Shown here one piece after another: positions 1 through 5,579 of a stretch of 5,579 bases of DNA; positions within the stretch are counted from its first letter, which is position 1, and the number at the start of each line of letters is the position of its first letter. This DNA is from an uncultured Eudoraea sp. (GTDB lineage: Bacteria; Bacteroidota; Bacteroidia; Flavobacteriales; Flavobacteriaceae): the NCBI GenBank assembly GCA_905479615.1, contig CAJQNH010000142.1, positions 1 to 5,579 on the forward strand, given 5' to 3'. The position numbers and the translations under genes are program-made. The notes beneath the pieces are model-generated. The model did no database searches. It was not told the DNA's origin and saw nothing but the letters and a program-made list of their open reading frames with translations.

Positions 1-1
1 T

Positions 2-1693
2 TTAATGCGAATTTGCTTCCATAACACCGCTAGGTATTCGAATATTCTCCACAATTTCCTGGACCTCTTTTGGAGGATCCGGTGTAAATAAGGATATAAT
101 TATAGATACCATAAAGTTAAGCAACATAGCTACAGTACCAAAGCCCTCAGGAGAAATCCCAAACCACCAATCTTTCGATGACCCACCTCCGAACATATCG
201 AATTTAAATTTTAACATATAAAACAACATGGCTACCATACCCGCGATCATACCGGCCACCGCACCCTCTTTATTCATCTTTTTATAAAAAATACCCATTA
301 CTATGGCAGGGAAAAAAGAGGCAGCGGCTAAACCAAATGCAAGGGCAACCGTAGCTGCAACAAAATCTGGGGGATTTATACCAAAATACCCAGCGATACA
401 TACTGCTACTACGGCAGACATTCTTGCAACAATCAATTCATTTTTATCTGAAATATCTGGTTTGAATTGTTTTTTAATCAGATCATGTGATATCGATGTG
501 GAGATAACCAACAATAAACCCGCCGCGGTAGAAAGTGCAGCCGCCAATCCTCCTGCTGCCACCAATGCAATTACCCAATTGGGTAAATTTGCTATCTCAG
601 GGTTGGCGAGTACAATAATATCTTTATCGACTTGCAATTCATTAATCATTGGGTCCGCAACATACTGAATAATTCCATCAGAATTTTTATCATCAAATTT
701 TAACAAGCCAGTGGATTCCCATTTAGAAAACCAGGCAGGCATCTCTGCATAATTTTTATTGCTTACCGTCTCAATTAAATTTGTTCTGGCAAAAACCGCA
801 ATCGCAGGGGCCGTAGTATACAAAATGGCTATAAATAACAGGGCATAACCTGCAGATTTCCTGGCATCCTTTACTTTGGGTACCGTAAAAAACCTGACAA
901 TAACATGAGGTAAGCCTGCAGTTCCCACCATTAAAGCTGCAGTAATAAAAAATATGTCAATCATAGGCTTGGAGCCCCTGGTGTATTCATCAAATCCAAG
1001 CTCTGTGGATAATCCGTCTAACTTATCCAATAATGAAACACCTTCGCCAATCACATTACTACCCATTCCTAATTGAGGAATTGAATTACCTGTCATTTGA
1101 ATAGAAATAAAAATAGCCGGGACCATAAAGGCAAAAATCAACACGCAGTATTGGGCCACCTGTGTATAGGTAATTCCTTTCATGCCCCCTAAAACGGCAT
1201 AAAACAATACGATAATCATTCCAATGATTACTCCTGTATTAATAGGTACTTCCAGAAATCTGGAAAAAACAAGTCCTACCCCCCGCATTTGACCTGCCAC
1301 ATAGGTAAATGAAACCATAAGGGCACATACAACAGCAACAGAACGCGCTATATTGGAATAGTAGCGATCGCCAATAAAGTCGGGTACGGTAAATTGTCCA
1401 AATTTTCTGAGATAAGGTGCCAGCAGAAGGGCAAGTAGGACATATCCCCCGGTCCAACCCATTAAATAAACGGAACCGTCATAACCGTCAAAAGATATTA
1501 ATCCGGCCATCCCAAGAAAGGATGCAGCTGACATCCAGTCTGCGGCAGTAGCCAATCCGTTGGCAAAGGCCGGAACATGGCCCCCCGCAACATAAAAATC
1601 TTTGGTAGAACTGGCCCTGGACCAGATTGCAATTCCTATATAAAGTAAAAAAGTAAGGACAACTATGGTTAGTGTCCAGGTTTGTACATCCAT
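2..1693 (-). CDS. Sodium:solute symporter, VC_2705 subfamily (acetate-permease-like, large subunit)
   Basis: This complete 563-residue inner-membrane protein has about 13 hydrophobic helices (roughly 5-25, 44-66, 74-92, 115-136, 151-168, 179-198, 246-266, 280-301, 372-399, 421-438, 443-468, 476-495, 515-536), as expected for the SSF family with the LeuT fold. Sodium-site candidates are D52 in AADWMSAASFLG, matching PutP D55, and S388/T389 in AAALSTAAGLLLV, matching PutP S340/T341. The stretch GTAGLPHVIVRFF (257-269) is typical of the ActP-like branch. The long loop at about 305-370 between helices 8 and 9 carries DKNSDGIIQ, a calcium-loop-like insert seen in this subfamily. The DUF4212 small-subunit gene lies 27 bases upstream, which fits the VC_2705 class (TIGR03648). 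The likely role is sodium-driven uptake of a small monocarboxylate such as acetate; the substrate is inferred, not shown. The TAA stop is at 2-4, so the gene is whole but its downstream neighbours and terminator are not visible. Confidence 0.95.
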   Translation of the reverse strand: MDVQTWTLTIVVLTFLLYIGIAIWSRASSTKDFYVAGGHVPAFANGLATAADWMSAASFLGMAGLISFDGYDGSVYLMGWTGGYVLLALLLAPYLRKFGQFTVPDFIGDRYYSNIARSVAVVCALMVSFTYVAGQMRGVGLVFSRFLEVPINTGVIIGMIIVLFYAVLGGMKGITYTQVAQYCVLIFAFMVPAIFISIQMTGNSIPQLGMGSNVIGEGVSLLDKLDGLSTELGFDEYTRGSKPMIDIFFITAALMVGTAGLPHVIVRFFTVPKVKDARKSAGYALLFIAILYTTAPAIAVFARTNLIETVSNKNYAEMPAWFSKWESTGLLKFDDKNSDGIIQYVADPMINELQVDKDIIVLANPEIANLPNWVIALVAAGGLAAALSTAAGLLLVISTSISHDLIKKQFKPDISDKNELIVARMSAVVAVCIAGYFGINPPDFVAATVALAFGLAAASFFPAIVMGIFYKKMNKEGAVAGMIAGMVAMLFYMLKFKFDMFGGGSSKDWWFGISPEGFGTVAMLLNFMVSIIISLFTPDPPKEVQEIVENIRIPSGVMEANSH

Positions 1694-1720
1694 AAAATGA
1701 ATAAGTTTGGTTGGTCTTAT

Positions 1721-1978
1721 TTATTCGTCGAACCCGTATTTCTTATCAAGGCGGTTCATCAATCTGACATAAACAAATATCAGTACAACAAAGACATAGA
1801 TTGATCCCTGCTGTGCGAACCAAAAACCAAGTTTAAATCCGCCCAATTGAATAGTATCCAAGGTTTCCTTGAACAGAATTCCAAAACCATAGGATACTAA
1901 AAACCAAATACCTAACAAAATTGAAAGGTATTGCAGGTTTTTTTTCCAATATCTCTTAGCTTTAGAATTGCGACTCAT
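1721..1978 (-). CDS. DUF4212 protein, sodium/substrate symporter small subunit
   Basis: This 85-residue protein has a basic N-terminus (SRNSKAKRYWKKN), a first membrane helix at about 16-36 and a second at about 51-74, followed by a charged tail. The motif GFWFAQQGSIYVFV (51-64) is the hallmark of the DUF4212 family (TIGR03647, probable solute:sodium symporter small subunit). Family members are about 90 residues long and are encoded directly upstream of, or fused to, a VC_2705-type symporter; they are known mainly from aquatic and saline species. Here the symporter gene follows 27 bases downstream on the same strand, so the two are almost certainly co-transcribed and probably form a membrane complex. 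The biochemical role of the small subunit is not established; it may help assembly or stability, by analogy with the DUF485 protein YjcH beside ActP in E. coli. The leader has no Shine-Dalgarno sequence, which is normal for the phylum. Confidence 0.95.
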   Translation of the reverse strand: MSRNSKAKRYWKKNLQYLSILLGIWFLVSYGFGILFKETLDTIQLGGFKLGFWFAQQGSIYVFVVLIFVYVRLMNRLDKKYGFDE

Positions 1979-2143
1979 ATAAAATTTATTTCCCTAAATA
2001 TAAGTATTCCAAATAATTAAAAGGTATACCGGAGTAAAATTTTGGTTTGCCCGTATGGAGCTGTTTTACCGATCATGGCAGTATATGCTTTTATGGAATC
2101 ATTGCGGCATGTTAAAGAGCTTGCCTGTAGGAATAGACAGAAC
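1979..2143. other. 165-base intergenic region between the T9SS module and the symporter operon
   Basis: On the minus strand this separates the stop of the PorE-like gene from the ATG of the DUF4212 gene, and it should hold the end of one transcript and the promoter of the next. I found no strong GC hairpin followed by a T-run. A perfect palindrome GGTATACC lies at 2023-2030, but it has no loop. A TATATTTA at 1995-2002 resembles the Bacteroidota -7 element TAnnTTTG in 7 of 8 positions but lacks a TTG about 19 bases upstream. Bases 2017-2076 encode an ATG-started 19-residue frame ending in RYTF and a TAA. This frame is open further upstream to a stop inside the end of the PorE-like gene, about 48 codons in all. 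It could be a gene remnant. Confidence 0.5.
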
Positions 2144-4084
2144 CTAGTATATGAGATCGTAATTTAAGACAACTATCAATTGCCGCTCATTCTGATTATG
2201 TAACTGTTCAAGACAGAACACACCATTCTTACACGAATTGATTATTTTATCCTCTCCATAACCGATGGAATACAAAATATTTGAAGTTGAAACACCGTGC
2301 TGTTCTAAATAGTCTTTCATGGCATCTGCACGCCGTTGGGATAATCTAAAATTTGTGGAACCTCCACCGCGACTATCGGTATGGGATTCTATTCGCAATT
2401 GCAATTGAGGAAAACTTTTTACGGCAATCACAGCTTTGTCCAGCTCAGCAGCCACCTCAGGTGTTATAGCATACCTGCCTTTTTGAAAATAGAACTTCTT
2501 CAATTTGAGTACCGTCTGATCCTCCTTTTCTTCTACAAGGTCATCCAGAAAAAGAAGGTTTATGTCAACGGAACCATTCTCCTCAAAGCTGTCGATTGCA
2601 GCTTTATCAAAAGACTGGATCTGTGAAGAATATCGTTCTTTGGAAACCTCAAGTACAACAGACTCTCTCCAGGGAATTTCCAATCTGTAGGTGCCATCTT
2701 CATTGGAATAAATTTCCCTGATTAAGTTTTGGTCTGTATCGTAAATTCTAACTGCTGCCTTAGAAACTCCTTCTTTAGAGTCAGAATTAGTTACCTGTCC
2801 TCTTAACACCAATGTTTTAAGGCCTGGTTTCTCATCCACATTAAATCCATAAATATCATCTTTGCCTTTACCTTCAGCCCTGTTTGATGAAAAATAACCC
2901 GTAAGCCCCTCGGTTTTATTGTTCTTAATAATGAACCCAAAATCATCCTCAACAGAATTAAGACCTAAACCCAAATTAACCGGGATGCTAAAAGATTCAT
3001 CGCCTTGCATTTCTGATTTATAAATATCCATGCCTCCAAGGCCATAAAAGATATCCGATGCAAAATAAAGGCTATTTTCAAAGACAAATGGTGAAACTTC
3101 GTTTCCGGGAGTATTGATCCTTGAACCCAAATTTATGGGGGCAGACATTATTTTTCCTTCGTTAGTATCTACATAATAAAGATCTGTACCTCCAAATCCA
3201 TCAGGAAAATTAGCTGCAAAGTAAAGTCTGCCGCTGCTTGCATCATAGAACGGGTAATAAAAAGATGTACTTGGATCTCTTAGGAGATATTGTGCAGTTT
3301 CTTCCCCGGTGGCCATCATAACCGCCAGACTATTCTTACCGTTTCCGTCAAAAGTCAGCTGATCATATTCTTCATTGGAGCTCACATAAAATACAGCATC
3401 CTTGGTTTTGGAATAAAAAGGTGTTGCCTGATGAAAATCTGATTCAGGAACACCCATAAACGGATTGGGGTTGAGGATCTGACCATCAATCCCTACCTTT
3501 GCTACATATATTTCCAGGTATTCATTTTCCCGGTTTGGCTTTTTTTTGTTTGCTTTAAGACTTCTTGTACTGGTAAAAAGTAATTTATCATCCTTGTAAA
3601 AAGATGGTGAAAAATCAGAGGCCGGGCCATTGGAATTGATATTAAAAATTTGATAATCCAGATCATTGGCAATTTCAGACTCTTGTAGTTCATAATTAAA
3701 TTCCGCGTTTTCCAATAGCTCATTAGATAAAACATCTGTCTTTGTTGCAAGAAACGCCTTCACTCTGTCCTGGCCGGAAGTTTTGGCCATGGCCTGCAAC
3801 ATATTATTAAAATGATAGGTACTTATCTTGGTATCTTCTTTATATATCTCAAGATAGGTGTCAGTAGCATTTTTATAGTTAGCTGTTTGTAAATAGGAAT
3901 CTGCTAAATTTAGTAATTGTCTTTTACTTAAAGGTTTTACATTTTTCTCCTTCTTATATTCAATAATTGCCTGTGGATAGTTGTACATAAAAAAGAAATC
4001 ATCTCCTTTTGATTTATTTTCCTGGGCAAAAGAAAAGCTGCTAACAAACAAAAAAGCAATCAGAATTAAGAATGTATATTTCAT
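2144..4084 (-). CDS. PorE-like OmpA family protein: TPR, PD40 beta-propeller, carboxypeptidase-regulatory-like and OmpA C-terminal domains
   Basis: This 646-residue protein starts with a signal peptide (cleavage near FSFA/QE, 20-21, with no lipobox cysteine). Residues about 24-130 are helical with TPR-like repeats (LLNLADSYLQ, ATDTYLEIYKED). Residues about 150-415 hold PD40/WD40-like propeller blades: SDFSPSF (156-162), DGFGGTDLYY (295-304), NEVSPFVFENSLYFAS (328-343), GLGGMDIY (348-355), GYFSSNRAEGKGKDDIY (396-412). Residues about 424-495 form a carboxypeptidase-regulatory-like beta-sandwich (RGQVTN, NEDGTYRLEIP). Residues about 530-641 are an OmpA C-terminal domain with SHTDSRG and LSQRRADAMKDYL. 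D570 and R585 sit with the same 15-residue spacing as E. coli OmpA D271 and R286, which bind diaminopimelate, so peptidoglycan binding is likely. The domain order is that of Porphyromonas gingivalis PorE, a type IX secretion component. The gene follows the PorP/SprF gene by 11 bases, consistent with one operon and a complex linking the outer-membrane protein to the cell wall. It may be a paralogue rather than the core porE. Confidence 0.92.
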   Translation of the reverse strand: MKYTFLILIAFLFVSSFSFAQENKSKGDDFFFMYNYPQAIIEYKKEKNVKPLSKRQLLNLADSYLQTANYKNATDTYLEIYKEDTKISTYHFNNMLQAMAKTSGQDRVKAFLATKTDVLSNELLENAEFNYELQESEIANDLDYQIFNINSNGPASDFSPSFYKDDKLLFTSTRSLKANKKKPNRENEYLEIYVAKVGIDGQILNPNPFMGVPESDFHQATPFYSKTKDAVFYVSSNEEYDQLTFDGNGKNSLAVMMATGEETAQYLLRDPSTSFYYPFYDASSGRLYFAANFPDGFGGTDLYYVDTNEGKIMSAPINLGSRINTPGNEVSPFVFENSLYFASDIFYGLGGMDIYKSEMQGDESFSIPVNLGLGLNSVEDDFGFIIKNNKTEGLTGYFSSNRAEGKGKDDIYGFNVDEKPGLKTLVLRGQVTNSDSKEGVSKAAVRIYDTDQNLIREIYSNEDGTYRLEIPWRESVVLEVSKERYSSQIQSFDKAAIDSFEENGSVDINLLFLDDLVEEKEDQTVLKLKKFYFQKGRYAITPEVAAELDKAVIAVKSFPQLQLRIESHTDSRGGGSTNFRLSQRRADAMKDYLEQHGVSTSNILYSIGYGEDKIINSCKNGVFCLEQLHNQNERQLIVVLNYDLIY

Positions 4085-4095
4085 TGCCTGTGCGT

Positions 4096-5094
4096 TTAGA
4101 AAAACCTTGGTGAATCTATTTGTTTTGGTTTACCCTTAAGATTCTCGTTTTTATCCTTTTTAGTTTTACTACCCCTGCCAACGTAAAACTTAAGTATTAT
4201 TTCGTGTGAACCATTATTATATTGACCTATTGGATTGGTGTTATAATCGTAAGAATATCCAGCAAACATGCTGTTGGATATCTGAAATCCTACCAACCCA
4301 CTTATTGCATTATCAAACCTGTAAGAGGCCCCGGCAGTTAACACATCATTAATTAGAAAGTTAGCTGATAAATTTGCAGTTGCCGGTGCTCCCGAAATAA
4401 AATTTGCTAAAAAAGCCGGTTTAAATTTAAGATTTTCAGATAAATCAAAAACATAACCTCCTATGATATTAAACTGCAGTTTATCATCCAAAACCTGAGC
4501 TACATCATCGTTATAAAGGCCTCCCGGTAAAAAATTTGGTGCTGAAGCACCAAAATACCATTTGTCCTGATACAAAAATAACCCGGCCCCTACGGTAGGA
4601 TAAAACTCGTTGATTTGTTGCCTCCCCAAAATAGGTTCTCCGGGGTTTTCAAAATCTCCTTTAGAAAAATCGACATTTAAAAATGACCCCCCAACATCAA
4701 TACCAAAAGATAATTTGGTGTTTGATGAAACATTTATTTGATATGAATAAGAAATATCTACAAAGGTATTTGTTGTTGGCCCCAGCTGATCACTTTGAAC
4801 ATTAAAACCAAGCCCCATCTTGTCATTGGTAAAAGGGTAATTAATCCCAAACCTGATGGTCCTGGGAGCACCCTCAATATCTATCCATTGTGCCCTGTAC
4901 AGGCCTGTAATATCTATATTTTCTACCGTTCCCACATAGGCAGGATTAAAACTTCCGATATTGTACATATATTGGGTGTACTGAGGTTCCTGCTGGGAAT
5001 AACTGGTACTGCACATGGCTAGTAAAAAGCCAAGTAGTAGAAAGACATTGCTATATAAAGAGCTACTTGAGTTACAAGTCATTATTTTTATCAT
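4096..5094 (-). CDS. PorP/SprF family type IX secretion system outer-membrane protein
   Basis: This 332-residue protein has a signal peptide (hydrophobic stretch about 17-28, likely cleavage near SYS/QQEP at 33-34). It then carries the PorP/SprF N-terminal signature PQYTQYMYN (38-45) and FNPAYVG (49-55). The body alternates amphipathic beta-strands and turns, as in a small outer-membrane beta-barrel, to a last strand around HEIILKFYVG (297-306). A lysine-rich tail of about 26 residues follows and ends in SPRFF. Length is normal for the family. Members work with the type IX translocon in export or surface retention of cargo; SprF of Flavobacterium johnsoniae is required for secretion of the adhesin SprB. 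The upstream gene encodes a type B sorting domain, so I infer that this paralogue serves that cargo. The ATG at 5092-5094 overlaps the cargo stop codon. A second ATG four codons in (5080-5082) has an A-rich leader favoured in this phylum and could be the real start. Flavobacteria carry many paralogues, so I give no gene symbol. Confidence 0.93.
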   Translation of the reverse strand: MIKIMTCNSSSSLYSNVFLLLGFLLAMCSTSYSQQEPQYTQYMYNIGSFNPAYVGTVENIDITGLYRAQWIDIEGAPRTIRFGINYPFTNDKMGLGFNVQSDQLGPTTNTFVDISYSYQINVSSNTKLSFGIDVGGSFLNVDFSKGDFENPGEPILGRQQINEFYPTVGAGLFLYQDKWYFGASAPNFLPGGLYNDDVAQVLDDKLQFNIIGGYVFDLSENLKFKPAFLANFISGAPATANLSANFLINDVLTAGASYRFDNAISGLVGFQISNSMFAGYSYDYNTNPIGQYNNGSHEIILKFYVGRGSKTKKDKNENLKGKPKQIDSPRFF

Positions 5095-5579
5095 CTTATG
5101 AGCTGAATCCAGCCTTTTCTAATTTCTGAACCATCTCCTAAATCCAGTACATAATAATAGGTGCCTGAAGCCACCTGTTCTCCATTTCTGGTGCCATCCC
5201 AGGTATTCCCATCTGTCATGCCCTGAGCTTCAAATATTTTATTTCCATATCTGTTAAAAATCTGAAGAAAATTGTTTGGATAATCCTCCAGGTTATTAAT
5301 CTTGAGCAAATCATTTGTTCCATCACCATTGGGTGAAAACTGATTAAAGAGGAAGCCGGGTTCCGTGTTAGTTGGACTATTTACATCGACTACGGCCGTT
5401 GCCGAATTATTTGTCGGGTCGTCTGCCGGAGAAGAACTAATAATTGTGGCTGTATTGGCAAAAGTACCCGCCTGTGGTACTAATACCGTAATCTGTAGTG
5501 TTGCCTGCTGGTCTAATTGTAAGCTGGGAATTTGCCATAAACCACTAACATTATCATAATCTCCTAAGTTGGCAGTATG
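5091..5579 (-). CDS. C-terminal part of a T9SS-secreted surface protein: DUF11-like repeat plus type B (CHU_C) sorting domain (5' end outside window)
   Basis: The reading frame is open from the right edge to a TGA at 5091-5093, giving the last 162 residues. Residues about 1-66 resemble a DUF11 bacterial surface repeat: LWQIPSL, ATLQITV, then AGTFANTATI and the DDPTNNSATA ending. Residues about 79-162 match the gliding motility-associated C-terminal domain (CHU_C, TIGR04131): FSPNGDGTND, IFNRYGNKIFE, TWDGT, GTYYYVL and a final WIQLIR. In this family the domain directs export through the type IX secretion system to the cell surface or medium, and type B domains are known to depend on a SprF-like partner. 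Such a partner is encoded immediately downstream with a 4-base overlap. The full protein is probably large and repetitive, an adhesin or gliding-type surface protein, but its N-terminal part is not visible. A TTG inside the frame (5307-5309) could suggest a short 72-residue ORF; it is not a credible start because the domain homology begins upstream of it. The family assignment is strong; the specific role is unknown. Confidence 0.93.
   Translation of the reverse strand, partial: HTANLGDYDNVSGLWQIPSLQLDQQATLQITVLVPQAGTFANTATIISSSPADDPTNNSATAVVDVNSPTNTEPGFLFNQFSPNGDGTNDLLKINNLEDYPNNFLQIFNRYGNKIFEAQGMTDGNTWDGTRNGEQVASGTYYYVLDLGDGSEIRKGWIQLIR

Noticed and set aside
303..668. Forward-strand ORF of 121 codons inside the symporter gene
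   Set aside because: It is antisense to a well-supported conserved gene, has a low-complexity Ala/Thr/Ser composition that mirrors the symporter helices, and shows no recognisable domain. It is a shadow.
1239..1457. Minus-strand ORF of 72 codons overlapping the symporter in another frame
   Set aside because: It lies wholly within the conserved symporter coding sequence and its product looks random.
1938..1945. Run of 8 A on the minus strand (A AAA AAC) in the DUF4212 gene
   Set aside because: It encodes the normal KKN of the basic N-terminus; the gene is intact and nothing suggests programmed slippage.
1995..2002. TATATTTA as the promoter -7 box of the symporter operon
   Set aside because: It matches TAnnTTTG in 7 of 8 positions but has no TTG at the expected distance upstream, and such strings arise easily in A/T-rich DNA; not reported as a separate promoter.
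2030..2072. Weak inverted repeat GTAAAA ... TTTTAC as a terminator for the T9SS module
   Set aside because: The stem is six A/T-rich pairs with a loop of about 27 bases and no following T-run; too weak for an intrinsic terminator.
3538..3550. In-phase A AAA AAG slippery heptamer (run of 8 A on the minus strand) in the PorE-like gene, as in the dnaX frameshift site
   Set aside because: A -1 shift would reach a stop after five codons, giving a short product, but I see no clear stimulatory hairpin or upstream Shine-Dalgarno-like element, and K-rich A-runs are common in A/T-rich genomes.
5007..5018. Possible lipobox around C28 (LLAMC) in the SprF-like protein
   Set aside because: The residue before Cys is Met, not Gly, Ala or Ser, and the PorP/SprF start QQEPQYTQY fits ordinary signal peptidase cleavage after SYS.
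5365..5559. Forward-strand ORF of 64 codons opposite the cargo gene
   Set aside because: It is antisense to the DUF11-like and CHU_C coding region, which has clear family motifs on the other strand.

Overview
The window reads as chromosome of a Bacteroidota bacterium, most likely a marine or saline member of the Flavobacteriia. The evidence is a type IX secretion (T9SS) cargo tail of the gliding-motility type, a PorP/SprF outer-membrane protein, a PorE-like OmpA protein, a DUF4212/VC_2705-type symporter pair, low G+C, and start codons with A/T-rich leaders and no Shine-Dalgarno sequence. All five genes lie on the minus strand, so transcription runs from the right edge to the left edge. I saw no RNA gene, insertion sequence or CRISPR array.

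Right part (5579 down to 2144): a three-gene T9SS module. It opens with the 3' end of a secreted protein whose 5' part lies outside the window; it carries a DUF11-like repeat and then a type B (CHU_C, gliding motility-associated) C-terminal sorting domain. Its stop codon overlaps the start of a PorP/SprF-family protein by 4 bases (ATGA). Eleven bases further on begins a PorE-like lipid-free periplasmic/outer-membrane protein with TPR, PD40 beta-propeller, carboxypeptidase-regulatory-like and OmpA peptidoglycan-binding domains. The layout suggests one operon in which a surface protein, the membrane protein needed to export or hold it, and a peptidoglycan-linked partner are made together.

Middle (2143 down to 1979): a 165-base gap between the two gene groups. 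No convincing terminator or promoter could be picked out. It contains a short reading frame that looks coding and ends in an outer-membrane-protein-like RYTF; it may be the remnant of a lost gene.

Left part (1978 down to 2): an 85-residue DUF4212 small subunit followed by a complete 563-residue sodium:solute symporter. Together they form a probable two-subunit sodium-coupled carboxylate (acetate-like) uptake system. The symporter stop codon is one base from the left edge, so what follows it cannot be seen.

Nothing here is a wholly new system. The most interesting points are the tight cargo/SprF/PorE-like arrangement, the charged tail of the SprF-like protein, the calcium-loop-like insert in the symporter and the possible gene remnant in the gap.
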